A stretch of 64,000 nt of DNA from Vogesella aquatica (lineage in GTDB: Bacteria > Pseudomonadota > Gammaproteobacteria > Burkholderiales > Chromobacteriaceae): positions 1-64,000 of the forward strand of contig NZ_JAQQLF010000025.1 of NCBI RefSeq assembly GCF_028548455.1. The letters are read 5' to 3'. Shown here in pieces: positions 48,186-56,980 of this stretch; positions within the stretch are counted from its first letter, which is position 1, and the number at the start of each line of letters is the position of its first letter. The position numbers and the translations under genes were made by a program. The notes beneath the pieces are model-generated. The model searched no databases. It saw only the letters and a list, made by a program, of their open reading frames with translations, and was not told the origin of the DNA.

Positions 48186-49883
48186 TTAGCTTTGGGTGTC
48201 CAGTGCCGGTGCGTTGTCAGCCTTGCCCAGCATGCCGGATAGTACGGTGGCCATGCCGGTGATGCCATCATTGGACAGGCCGGCATCTTTCATCACGGCG
48301 TCCACAATCGGCTTGGCAATCTGATACTGCAAGGCCGAGTTCATCACCTGCTCCGGGAAGGTGGCCTGTTGGCCCGTGCCGCCATCGCCGCCGTTCGCCG
48401 TGGTGCCGGGTAAGCCGTTGGCCTGGAAGATGCGGATCGAGTCGATCTTCTCCATCGGCCGTACGGCCTGTTCCAGGATGGCTGGCAGCTGTTGCAGCAG
48501 CAGGGTGCGTACTTGCAGGTCGATCTGCGCGGCCGACAGCGTGTTCAGCGCGTTGTTGATGGCACGGCGGCCTTCGGCCTCGGCCAGTGCCGCCGCCTGT
48601 TTGGCCTGCGCTTCGATAGTGAGTGCCTCGGCGCGGTCGATGGCGGCTTCCTTCTCCGCGTTGGCCGCCACTTTCACGGCGATGGCGTTCTGCTCGGCAT
48701 CCTTGGCCGCTTCGATCAGCTGGATTTCCTTGTCGCGTTCGGCCACTGCCACTTCGCGGGCGGTGTTCACCGCTTCTTCTGCTTTGACGGCTTCTGCGCG
48801 TGCCTGGTTGGCCGCCGCGTCGGCTTCAGACTGCTCGCGCGACTTGTTGGCAATGGCAATCTGCATGTCCTGGCGCGCCATTTCCACCTGTTTGCGCTGC
48901 TCGGCACGTTTCACTTCGGTCTGGCGTTCCAGCTCGATTTCCCGGCTCTGGATCGCCAGATTCTTGTCGATTTCGGCGGCGCGGATTTCGCGCTCGGCCT
49001 CGATACGCTTCTGGCTCACCTGGCGTTCAGCCTCGATCTTGGCCGATTCCGCTTCGCGGTTGCGTTCCGCTTGCTGGGTGGCAATCTGGGCCGTTTGTTC
49101 GGCGCGCAAGGTTTCGATTTCGCGCGTCTGTGACAGGCTGGCGAATTCCTGGTCCTTGTCTATCGTCAGCTTCAGACGGGTGGCTTCCAGGTTCTTGGTG
49201 CGCACTTGAACCTCGGTATCCTGCTCCACGTCGTTGCGCTGCTTGCGGCGGGCCTCGGTCTGCTCGGTCAGGCGGGTCAGGCCTTCGGCATCAAACGCGT
49301 TGTCGGGGTTGAAGAATTGCTTGTCGGTCTGGTCCAGGCTGGTCAGCGACACCGATTCCAGTTCCAGGCCGTTCTTTTCCAGATCTTCGGCCACGGCGTT
49401 CTGTACGGCCTGCACGAAGTCGCGGCGCATGTCTTGCAGATCCTGGATCGACATGGTGGCAGCGGTGGCGCGCAGCGAATCCACAAACTTGTCTTCCACC
49501 AGCGATTTGAGCTCTTCCGGGCTCATGGTACGGGCACCCAGCGTTTGCGCGGCGGTGCTGATGGCTTCTTCGGTCTGTTTGACGCGCACAAAGAAGGCCG
49601 CGGTCACATCGACACGCATACGGTCTTTGGTAATCAGGCTTTCCTTGCCGCGGCGCAGCACCTCCAGCTTCAGCGTGTTCATGTTTACCAGCACGCGCTC
49701 GTGGAACACCGGCAGCACGATGGCGCCGCCGTCCATGATGACTTTCTGGCCGCCAAGGCCGGTGCGCACGAAGGCGATTTCCTTGGTCGCGCGTTTGTAA
49801 AGCCGGGCAAAGATGACACCGATGGTCACCAGTACCAGCAAGAGGATGACGGCGATGCTGCCAATGCCGATCAGGTTGTCCAT
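48186..49883 (-). CDS. Flotillin family protein (YqiK-like)
   Basis: A 565-residue protein: N-terminal TM helix (about 7-27), SPFH/band-7 domain (about 35-200), long charged coiled coil (about 215-430, rich in Ala/Glu) and a Gly-rich C-terminal tail. Flotillins form large cages at membrane microdomains. It closes the operon with YqiJ-, PspA-like and unknown genes, a membrane-stress arrangement. Confidence 0.93.
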   Translation of the reverse strand: MDNLIGIGSIAVILLLVLVTIGVIFARLYKRATKEIAFVRTGLGGQKVIMDGGAIVLPVFHERVLVNMNTLKLEVLRRGKESLITKDRMRVDVTAAFFVRVKQTEEAISTAAQTLGARTMSPEELKSLVEDKFVDSLRATAATMSIQDLQDMRRDFVQAVQNAVAEDLEKNGLELESVSLTSLDQTDKQFFNPDNAFDAEGLTRLTEQTEARRKQRNDVEQDTEVQVRTKNLEATRLKLTIDKDQEFASLSQTREIETLRAEQTAQIATQQAERNREAESAKIEAERQVSQKRIEAEREIRAAEIDKNLAIQSREIELERQTEVKRAEQRKQVEMARQDMQIAIANKSREQSEADAAANQARAEAVKAEEAVNTAREVAVAERDKEIQLIEAAKDAEQNAIAVKVAANAEKEAAIDRAEALTIEAQAKQAAALAEAEGRRAINNALNTLSAAQIDLQVRTLLLQQLPAILEQAVRPMEKIDSIRIFQANGLPGTTANGGDGGTGQQATFPEQVMNSALQYQIAKPIVDAVMKDAGLSNDGITGMATVLSGMLGKADNAPALDTQS

Positions 49884-49895
49884 GTAGAGGGTTCC

Positions 49896-50540
49896 TTAGT
49901 GTGATGTTGTATCGGACGGTTGGGTCGGGTGCGGATGGGGAATGCCGCGATAAAAGCTGCCGGGCTTGCTGACCAGCAGCACTTCGCTGCCCTCGGCCAG
50001 AAATTGGTCTTCCAGGTCGGGCTCCACCATCAGATAGTGGGTGCGGCCATGCTGATCTTTTACCCTGGCTTGCGCTGCCAGCCCGCGCCGCGCGTGGCCG
50101 GCGCTGATGATGGCGCTGCGGCCAACAAAGCTTTGGTCGCTCACCGCGCTACTTTCGTCGTGCGGCAACACGTGTACCAGCAGGCCGCCCAGGCTGCGCG
50201 TGCCGGCCAGGCCTGCGGGGATGGCGAGCAGGCTGGCGATGATGGCGGGCAAGGCATGGCCTGTCAGCGTCAGCAACAGGTGCTGCAAGGCAAAGCCAAA
50301 CAAGGCAAAGCCGGTGAGGAATAACAACAGCAGCACCAGCGAGGGGAGCCGGCCCAAGTGCAGCCAGCCCAGCACGCGGCCCAGCCATTCGGCGTCGTCA
50401 AAGTCGGGTAGCCAGGCATCCAGTGCATTACTGGGGCTCACCGCCAGCAGCAGGCCGATGCCTTCCAGCACGGCGATGCCCAGAATCAGCAGCAGGGCGA
50501 CCCAGAACGGCCAGGTGGCGGTGGCGGTGAACCAGCTCAT
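49896..50540 (-). CDS. YqiJ/NfeD-like membrane protein (OB-fold)
   Basis: A 214-residue protein with an N-terminal TM helix, two to three further TMs around 65-120, and a C-terminal OB-fold (about 140-205; GHARRGLAAQARVKDQHGRT). This is the YqiJ type of NfeD partner found next to flotillins. It overlaps the PspA-like gene by ATGA and lies 12 bp before the flotillin gene. Confidence 0.88.
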   Translation of the reverse strand: MSWFTATATWPFWVALLLILGIAVLEGIGLLLAVSPSNALDAWLPDFDDAEWLGRVLGWLHLGRLPSLVLLLLFLTGFALFGFALQHLLLTLTGHALPAIIASLLAIPAGLAGTRSLGGLLVHVLPHDESSAVSDQSFVGRSAIISAGHARRGLAAQARVKDQHGRTHYLMVEPDLEDQFLAEGSEVLLVSKPGSFYRGIPHPHPTQPSDTTSH

Positions 50541-51205
50541 GCCTTGCCTGCCTTGATGCTGGCCAGCCGCTGGGCAATCTGCTGCTCGCGTACCAGGTTT
50601 TCCAGCGACTGCAGCTGGCTGGCTTGATGCAGGCTGGCTTGTGCCGCGGGCAGGCCCAGGCCGGTCTGGCGCTGGTAGACGTTTTCAAAACCGCGGGCGA
50701 CTTGTTCCAGGCGCTGTGCGATGCCCGGCTCGGTTGCTGCGCCGGCGGGTAGCGCAGCCTGTTTGCGGCTGAGCTGGTAAGCCTGCAAGGTATCGGCCAG
50801 CTCGCGCTGCTTGCCTTGCAGGGCGGCCACATAGCCGGCCAGGGTTTGTTCGCTGGTGTGCAGCTCGGCCAGGCTGGCATCCATTACCGGCAGCTGGGCT
50901 TCGATGTCGATTTGTCGTGCAATGGCGGCCTGGGCCAGGTCGTCACGCCCTTCGGCAATTGCATGTTCGATATGCTCGGCCAGCGTCTGGTGTTGCTGGT
51001 TCAAGCGCGCGTGTTGCTGCCGTGCCAGGTGCAGGTTGGCCGAGGTTTTGCCCAGCTCGTGGCGGACATCGTCCAGCAGGGTATCCAGCTCGCGCAGGCT
51101 TTGCGCCATCATGGCTTCCGGTTGCTGGTCTTCGAGGCGGTCCAGCAGGGCATTGACGCTGCCGGCAATAATGCGGCCAACCCGTGATTTCAGCGTATCG
51201 CTCAT
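50537..51205 (-). CDS. PspA/IM30 family protein
   Basis: A 222-residue, almost wholly helical coiled-coil protein of the PspA/Vipp1 (ESCRT-III-like) family (VGRIIAGSVNALLDRLEDQQ; MMAQSLRELDTLLDDVRHEL). It coats damaged inner membrane. Here it belongs to a flotillin operon, not to pspBC/pspF, so it is the YjfJ-like branch. Confidence 0.9.
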   Translation of the reverse strand: MSDTLKSRVGRIIAGSVNALLDRLEDQQPEAMMAQSLRELDTLLDDVRHELGKTSANLHLARQQHARLNQQHQTLAEHIEHAIAEGRDDLAQAAIARQIDIEAQLPVMDASLAELHTSEQTLAGYVAALQGKQRELADTLQAYQLSRKQAALPAGAATEPGIAQRLEQVARGFENVYQRQTGLGLPAAQASLHQASQLQSLENLVREQQIAQRLASIKAGKA

Positions 51206-51699
51206 GTCTCGCTCCTTGGTGTGGGGTACAGCGCGGCCAGGGCGACGATGCCGCCTATGCCCTGGTGGATCACGTCGGGGTCGTAGCTGGCATGCTGCGG
51301 GCCCAGCCCCTGGCGGAGTAGTAGCTCGGCCATGCGCAATGTGTGGCTGACCAGTTGTGCTTCCAGCTCGGTGGCTTGCGCCTGGGTGTGCGGCTGGCTG
51401 GCCAGCAGCAGCGCCATCAGCTGGGTGCTGTGCTGCAGTAGCAGTGTGAGTGCGTCACTGTGCTGGCCGCTTTGCAGCTCGATGCGGTTCAGTGCCTGGC
51501 GCAGTGGGTAAAGCCGCTCGCCTAGCCACACGTGGGCCTGCGCCGGGTCGGCCAGGATGTCTTCTTCCTTTTTGAGCTGGCCAAGCAGAATGCGCAGTTT
51601 GTCGCTGGTGGTGGTGGCACCATCCAGCTGCAATGCGGCCAACCAGGTGTAGAGATCTGCCGGTATGCGGGCAGAGAGGGGGGCCATTTGCTGACTCAT
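51202..51699 (-). CDS. Unknown protein at the head of the flotillin/PspA operon
   Basis: A 165-residue helical protein with a perfect AAGGAGGT five bases before ATG 51699. It starts MSQQMAPLSARIPADLYTWL, resembling a ribbon-helix-helix or substrate-recognition N-terminus. No named family is recognised, and no signal peptide or TM is seen. The stop overlaps the PspA-like ATG. The position suggests a regulator or adaptor of the system. Confidence 0.7.
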   Translation of the reverse strand: MSQQMAPLSARIPADLYTWLAALQLDGATTTSDKLRILLGQLKKEEDILADPAQAHVWLGERLYPLRQALNRIELQSGQHSDALTLLLQHSTQLMALLLASQPHTQAQATELEAQLVSHTLRMAELLLRQGLGPQHASYDPDVIHQGIGGIVALAALYPTPRSET

Positions 51700-51803
51700 G
51701 CTGCACCTCCTTGTCATATCCTATGCGAGTATGCATAGGGCGCATTCAAATGTAAACAACGGCCAGGGTAGGGGGCGGCAGGGTGTGGTATCGGTGGTAA
51801 CAG

Positions 51804-51830
51804 CAAAACGCCCCGGCGAGTGCCGGGGCG
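51804..51830 (-). terminator. Terminator of the thioesterase gene
   Basis: CGCCCCGGC and GCCGGGGCG (51809-51817 / 51822-51830) followed on the minus strand by TTTTGCTG. Confidence 0.8.
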
Positions 51831-51854
51831 GTAGAACGGGGACTAAGCTCAGTC

Positions 51855-52250
51855 TTACTCCGCCAGACTGGCGGCGAAGTCGGCCGGAATAGCCGGGCGG
51901 CCGCGTTCGTTGATGGCGGTGCCGATGACCAGGCCTTCCAGCACCACTTTGTTGTCGGCCAGGCGGATCACTTGCTGGCGGAAGCCGAAGCGCACCTTGG
52001 ACACGGCCTCGTAAGCCACGGTCACGGCAAAGCGGTCGCCGCTGGTGAGCGAGCCTTTGTAGTCCAGCTCGGCGCGTACCACCACCAGGTTCACCTTGTC
52101 GCGCGCCAGCTGGGCGAAGTCGATGCCTTTTTCCAGCAGGAATTCGTGGCGGGCGTGTTCCAGGTAGTTGAAGTAGACACCGTTGTTGACGATGCCCTGC
52201 ATATCGCATTCGTAATCGCGTACTTTCATTTCCAGGGAAAAAACAGCCAT
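51855..52250 (-). CDS. 4HBT acyl-CoA thioesterase
   Basis: A 131-residue hot-dog fold enzyme with the YbgC/4HBT motif VRDYECDMQGIVNNGVYFNY (about 10-29; Asp is the catalytic residue) and EHARHEFL. It hydrolyses acyl-CoA. Substrate not determinable. Monocistronic. Confidence 0.9.
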   Translation of the reverse strand: MAVFSLEMKVRDYECDMQGIVNNGVYFNYLEHARHEFLLEKGIDFAQLARDKVNLVVVRAELDYKGSLTSGDRFAVTVAYEAVSKVRFGFRQQVIRLADNKVVLEGLVIGTAINERGRPAIPADFAASLAE

Positions 52251-52367
52251 CGGCGGGCTCCATAGGCAAGGGTTGCAAGGCGGCGCGGGCAGTCTGTGCC
52301 GCGTGGGCGCCGGACACGGGGAGGGCAGTGTAGCGCAGGGGGGGCCAGGGCGGGAGGGTTGGCCGCA

Positions 52368-52871
52368 TCAGCGGCGGCCGGGCAGCCAGCCGCGCTGTTG
52401 GCAGGCCTGCAGCCAGCGTTGCATGAGCAGCATGCCGCCGACGCTGGCCAGCAGGCTGGTGCCGAGCGGCCAGTAATGTTGCGCCAGCGTTGCCAATGCA
52501 GTACCGATCAGGATGCTGCTAGCCATGAAGGGCGGCAAACTGTTGTCGCTTTTGGGCGCGGCAGGGGGCGGGGCCGGATGTACCTCTTCTAGCGGCAGCA
52601 CGGTAACCGGCCCGGCGCGAAAGCTGGCTAGCCACGGGGCCGCGTCCTGCATGTGCTCGCTGGCGTCGTGGGCGGCCAGGTCGGCGGCGCTGGCCCAGCT
52701 TTCGGTCAGCACGAAGCGGTCGTCCTGCCCGGGCACGCGGTGCAGCTGGTAGGCGAGGCAGCCTTTTTCGGCGCGTATGCGCGGTGCCAGTGAGGCAAAA
52801 GCCTGTACTTGCTCTTCACCACGGCCGGGCAGGGTGTCGATCAGGATGGCAAGTTTGATGGGCGTAGGCAT
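52368..52871 (-). CDS. ABM-domain protein with C-terminal membrane segments
   Basis: A 167-residue protein from ATG 52871 (homology starts there). Residues 1-95 are an antibiotic-monooxygenase-like domain (QAFASLAPRIRAEKGCLAYQ; FVLTESWASAADLAAHDASE). A Pro-rich linker and one or two hydrophobic segments follow (about 122-160), ending in a basic GWLPGRR. ABM domains are normally soluble and alone, so this membrane-tethered form is unusual. Confidence 0.72.
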   Translation of the reverse strand: MPTPIKLAILIDTLPGRGEEQVQAFASLAPRIRAEKGCLAYQLHRVPGQDDRFVLTESWASAADLAAHDASEHMQDAAPWLASFRAGPVTVLPLEEVHPAPPPAAPKSDNSLPPFMASSILIGTALATLAQHYWPLGTSLLASVGGMLLMQRWLQACQQRGWLPGRR

Positions 52872-52988
52872 GGCATCACCGGATATGCTTTTAGAATGAT
52901 TCGGTATTGTGCCATGGCGTGGGTGATGCATAAAAGCACAAGGGCAAGCCGCAGGCTTGCCCTTGTTGCTGTGGCGGCACGACCAAGC

Positions 52989-53792
52989 CTAGTCGCGGCC
53001 AACAAAGTCCTGCGGCCGCAGCGCCTTGATCACGTACAGGTCGAAGCGGGTGGACTTGCCGTCCAGCACCACAGATGGCTTGACGCCTTCGATGGGCACG
53101 CCGCGTTGCGGGCGCTTCACCACTACGCGCCCGGTGGCGGCGGTGATAGCGGTTTCCAGCAGCGCAGCGCTGTCCATGTCGTCGCCGATGACGTGCTGGA
53201 AGGCTTGCATGCCTTTCTTGGCGGCTGCGCTTTTCTTGTCGGTATCGGGGAACATCGGGTCGACAAACACCACTTCCGGGCGCTGTTCCCACGGTAATTC
53301 GGCCTGCTCGGCCAGCCAGTTGATGGCGTTGGCGTGAATCAGCGTCATGCGCGCGGCGATGTCCATGGTATCCGGATGCACGCTGGCGCGCTCCAGTGCG
53401 TCGAACAGCAGCGCGGCGGCCACCGGCGAGCGTTCCAGCATGGTCACCTCACAGCCCAGCGTGGCCAGCACAAAGCTGTCGCCGCCCAGGCCGGCGGTGG
53501 CGTCCACGATACGCGGCAGGTCTTTGGCGCCTTTCAACCCTACCGCTTTGGCTACGGGTTGGCCGCGGCCGCCGCCCTGTTCACGGCGGTGCTTGGCGGC
53601 ACCTTCTACAAACTCGGCGTACACCGCGCCGTGCTTGCCGGTAGTGACCAGCTCCAGTCGCTGCGGGCCCAGCTCCAGCCAGTAGCCACTGTCCGGGCGC
53701 TGTTTGACCAGCGGCAGGGCAAAGCGTGCGGCCAGGCTTTCGGCGGTGTCGCGACGGGCGCTTTCGGCGCAGTACAAGGGCGTGGCGTGCAT
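52989..53792 (-). CDS. rsmJ: 16S rRNA (guanine1516-N2)-methyltransferase RsmJ
   Basis: A 267-residue SAM-dependent methyltransferase: SAM motif RIVDATAGLGGDSFVLATLG (about 104-123), catalytic-region FVDPMFPDTDKKSAAAKKGM and VVVKRPQRG. It modifies G1516 of 16S rRNA. Usual length. Downstream neighbour of divergently transcribed comEC. Confidence 0.93.
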   Translation of the reverse strand: MHATPLYCAESARRDTAESLAARFALPLVKQRPDSGYWLELGPQRLELVTTGKHGAVYAEFVEGAAKHRREQGGGRGQPVAKAVGLKGAKDLPRIVDATAGLGGDSFVLATLGCEVTMLERSPVAAALLFDALERASVHPDTMDIAARMTLIHANAINWLAEQAELPWEQRPEVVFVDPMFPDTDKKSAAAKKGMQAFQHVIGDDMDSAALLETAITAATGRVVVKRPQRGVPIEGVKPSVVLDGKSTRFDLYVIKALRPQDFVGRD

Positions 53793-53850
53793 GGTTTTTC
53801 CTTTTTTGACGCGGCGAAGATACGGTATCGCACCGTGCGCGGCAACTGCT

Positions 53851-53880
53851 TTGCCTGTCGATAAATACGCTGGCTAGCAT
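53851..53880 (+). promoter_or_regulatory. Candidate comEC promoter giving a leaderless transcript
   Basis: TTGCCT (53851-53856), 18-bp spacer, TAGCAT (53875-53880). The predicted transcription start falls on or next to ATG 53887, and no Shine-Dalgarno is visible before it. Confidence 0.3.
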
Positions 53881-53886
53881 GGTGCC

Positions 53887-56100
53887 ATGTACAAGCTTGC
53901 CTTCCTGTGCGCCGGTATCGTGCTGTGTGCGCTATTGCCTGCGCTGCCGCCTTGGTTTTTGTTGCCGGCGTTTTGGCTGATGCTGTGGCCGCTGTGGTGG
54001 CGCCGCCGCCGTGCCTGGCTGTGTGCCTTGCTGTGGTTCAGCCTGGGGTTGAGCTACGCCAGCTGGCGGGGCGAGCTGCGCCTGGCGCAGCGGCTGGACC
54101 CGGCGCTGGCGGGCAGTGTGCTGCACGTGCAGGGCGTGGTGCGCGGCTTGGCGGACCCGGGCGAGTTTGGTACGCGCTTTCGCTTTGCGGTGCAGCAGGC
54201 CGGGGTAGCGTTGCCACCGGTATTGCTGTTGAACGATTACCGCCAGCGGCCGTGGCCAGCCGGTAGCCGCTGGGAACTGTCGGTACGGCTGCGGCAGCCG
54301 CACGGTGCGGCCAACGTAGCGGGTTTTGACGCTGAGCGTTGGTTCTGGAGCGAGGGGATACTGGCCACCGGTACCGTGGGCAAGGCGCGCTACCCCCGGC
54401 CTGCTGCCGGGCGGGATGCACAGGCATGGCTGGACGCGCTGCGCGAACGTATTGCCGTGCGCCTGGCCGGGCAAGGCGAGCCGCGCGATGGCGCCCTGTT
54501 GGCCGCGCTGGCGGTGGGGGCGCAGCAGGCCATAGAGCGTGCGCAGTGGGACGCGCTATCGGCTACCGGCCTGACGCATATCGTCAGCGTGTCGGGTTTG
54601 CACATTACCCTGGTGGCGTCGCTGGTGGCCTGGGCTGCCAGCCTGCTGCGGCGGCGTTGGCCGCGCGTACCGGCCATGCTGCCCTTGTGGGCCGGGGCGG
54701 TGGCTGCGCTGCTGTATGCGCTGCTGGCGGGTTTGTCGGTACCGACCCAGCGCACGGTATGGATGCTGCTGACCGTGTGCGTGGCGCTGGCACTGCACCG
54801 TGGCTTGTCGGCATTGCAGGTATGGCTGGCGGCGCTGACGGTAGTTTTGCTGCTGGACCCGTTTGCCGTGCTGGCGGCCGGCTTCTGGTTGTCGTTTGGC
54901 CTGGTGGGGGCGTTGATTGCCGGCGAGGTAGGACTGAGGCAGCGCCCAGCGGCCTGGCAAGCGGCCTTGTGGGCGCAGTGGCGCGCCACGCTGGCCTCGT
55001 TTGTGCCGCTGTTATGTTTGTTTGGCAGCTTTCCCTGGCTGTCGCCGCTAGCGAATGCCCTGGCTATTCCGCTGGTGTCTTTCGTGTTGACCCCGCTGGT
55101 ATTGTTGGCCGCAGTCTGGCCATTTGACAGCCTGGCCTGGCTAGCCGGCCAGGCCGCGCATGTTTTCTGGTGGGGGGCGGACTGGCTCGCGCAGTGGCCG
55201 CCTTACCGCAGGCCGCTTCTGCCATGGCAGCTGTGGCTAGCCGGCCTGCTGGGCAGCCTGGTGTGGCTGCTGCCCCTGGGCCGTGCCTGGCGTAGCTGGG
55301 GTGTGTTACTGCTATTACCTCTGCTGTTATACCGCGCACCACGCCCGCCTGCAGGCGAGCTGTGGGCCGAGGTGATCGACGTAGATCAGGGCTTGGCAGT
55401 GCTGCTGCATACCGCGCGGCACGATCTGCTGTTTGATACGGGGGCGGGGGAGGCGGGGCGCGTGCTGCTGCCGGTGTTGCGCGCGCGTGGTGTCGTGCAG
55501 CTGGATGCCTTGCTGCTATCGCATCACGATACCGACCACGACGGCGCGGCCGATACCTTGTTGCAGCAGTTTCCGGTGCGCCGGTTGTTTCGCGGGCAAG
55601 CCGGTAGTGCCGCCGGCTGGCGCGGCCAACCTTGCCTGGCCGGGCAAAGCTGGGTGTGGGACGGCATACGCTTTGATGTGCTGTGGCCTACGGCGACGAG
55701 CCGGGGGGAGGACAATGCCCTGAGCTGCGTGCTGCGGGTCGCTACGCCTACCCAGGCGCTGATGCTGACCGGTGACGCCACTTTGGCGGTGGAAAACACC
55801 CTGTTGCGGCAATACGGTACGGCACTGCGTAGCCAGGTGCTGGTGTTGGGCCATCACGGCAGCCGTACCGCCAGTGGTGCCGACTGGCTGGCGGTACTGC
55901 AGCCACAGCATGCTATTGTGAGTGCCGGCTACCAGAACCGTTATCGTCACCCGCACGCCGAGGTGCTGTCCCGCTTGCACACAGGCGGCGTTACCGTGTG
56001 GCGTACCGATACCCAGGGCGCGGTGCAGTTGAAACTGGGGCCGCAGCTACAGCTGGCTGCCGTGCGCCAGGGCTGGCAGCCTTACTGGGCGGCCAGGTAG
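53887..56100 (+). CDS. comEC: DNA internalisation channel ComEC/Rec2
   Basis: A 737-residue protein of natural transformation. N-terminal TMs and OB-like part (about 1-180), Competence domain with many TMs (about 200-480; THIVSVSGLHITLVASLVAW), then a metallo-beta-lactamase domain (about 495-700) with HHDTDHDGA (about 543). It carries single-stranded DNA across the inner membrane. It is intact, which supports natural competence and fits the enriched 10-bp word. Its 3' end overlaps the convergent regulator gene by 19 bp. Confidence 0.94.
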   Translation: MYKLAFLCAGIVLCALLPALPPWFLLPAFWLMLWPLWWRRRRAWLCALLWFSLGLSYASWRGELRLAQRLDPALAGSVLHVQGVVRGLADPGEFGTRFRFAVQQAGVALPPVLLLNDYRQRPWPAGSRWELSVRLRQPHGAANVAGFDAERWFWSEGILATGTVGKARYPRPAAGRDAQAWLDALRERIAVRLAGQGEPRDGALLAALAVGAQQAIERAQWDALSATGLTHIVSVSGLHITLVASLVAWAASLLRRRWPRVPAMLPLWAGAVAALLYALLAGLSVPTQRTVWMLLTVCVALALHRGLSALQVWLAALTVVLLLDPFAVLAAGFWLSFGLVGALIAGEVGLRQRPAAWQAALWAQWRATLASFVPLLCLFGSFPWLSPLANALAIPLVSFVLTPLVLLAAVWPFDSLAWLAGQAAHVFWWGADWLAQWPPYRRPLLPWQLWLAGLLGSLVWLLPLGRAWRSWGVLLLLPLLLYRAPRPPAGELWAEVIDVDQGLAVLLHTARHDLLFDTGAGEAGRVLLPVLRARGVVQLDALLLSHHDTDHDGAADTLLQQFPVRRLFRGQAGSAAGWRGQPCLAGQSWVWDGIRFDVLWPTATSRGEDNALSCVLRVATPTQALMLTGDATLAVENTLLRQYGTALRSQVLVLGHHGSRTASGADWLAVLQPQHAIVSAGYQNRYRHPHAEVLSRLHTGGVTVWRTDTQGAVQLKLGPQLQLAAVRQGWQPYWAAR

Positions 56101-56978
56101 GTGGTGGCGACCACGGTATTGCCGTTGCCCAGGTAGTCCAGCTGGTCGAACGAGAGCTTGCGGGCAATCAGGATGCCGCGGCCGTGGCTGGATAGCAGGG
56201 TGTCCGGCGCGCTGTCCTGAAAGTTCTGCCAGTCAAAACCCTGGCCTTCGTCGCGGATGGTAAAGCGCAGGGCCTGGGCATCGCGAGCCATGTCTACATA
56301 GACGCGGCGCTGCCCCATGCGCGGGTCGGCCAGCCGCTTTTCCAGCTCGCTTTCCCACTGTTCCAGGCTTTGTAGCCGGGTTTTCTCCTGGTAGCTGACT
56401 TCCAGATTGCCGTGTTCGATCGCGTTGACGATCAGCTCGAACAGCCCTGTGGCGACCTTTTCCGGGTGCGGGCTGGCTTTGGCCAGCAGCGAGGTAACGT
56501 GTTGCGCTTCCTGCAGGTTATGAAAGCTGAAGCTGGCGCTATTCATATGCCGCAGCGCGCCGGCTTGCTGGCTGGCCAGTTCTTTAAAGTGCTGGTGGCG
56601 GTCCCAGTGCACGGCGGCGGCAGCCACCACGGCCAGCAGCATGTCGCGCGAGAACGGTTTGGTGAGGTAATAAAACGCACCGGATGACAGGCCTTCCTGC
56701 ACGCTGGCGGCGGCACCCACCGCGGTTTGCATGATGGCGGGCACAAAGGCCAGTTTGCTGGAGGATTTCATGCGGCGCAGCAGGTCGAAGCCGCTAATGC
56801 CGGGCATCATTTTATCCAGCAGCACGGCAGAGAACGTTTCGCCTTCTTGCTGCAGTATCTGCCAGGCGGCCTCGCCGTCTTCGGCCTGTACTGTGTCGTA
56901 GCCGGCATCTTGCAGCAGCTCGGTCATCAGCTCCAGATTGAATGGCTCATCGTCTACCAATAGCAGGCGCTTGCCCAT
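56082..56978 (-). CDS. Response regulator with C-terminal HATPase (RsbW-like)
   Basis: A 298-residue protein. Residues 1-125 form a receiver with DDEPF and phospho-acceptor Asp55 (LLDKMMPG). Residues about 155-295 form a histidine-kinase-like ATPase of the RsbW/SpoIIAB type (FELIVNAIEHGN; RDEGQGFDW; SHGRGILIARKL). The output may be protein phosphorylation, as in partner switching, not DNA binding. It is next to the histidine kinase gene, with 2 bp between. It overlaps the comEC end by 19 bp on the opposite strand. Confidence 0.85.
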   Translation of the reverse strand: MGKRLLLVDDEPFNLELMTELLQDAGYDTVQAEDGEAAWQILQQEGETFSAVLLDKMMPGISGFDLLRRMKSSSKLAFVPAIMQTAVGAAASVQEGLSSGAFYYLTKPFSRDMLLAVVAAAAVHWDRHQHFKELASQQAGALRHMNSASFSFHNLQEAQHVTSLLAKASPHPEKVATGLFELIVNAIEHGNLEVSYQEKTRLQSLEQWESELEKRLADPRMGQRRVYVDMARDAQALRFTIRDEGQGFDWQNFQDSAPDTLLSSHGRGILIARKLSFDQLDYLGNGNTVVATTYLAAQ

Positions 56979-56980
56979 GC

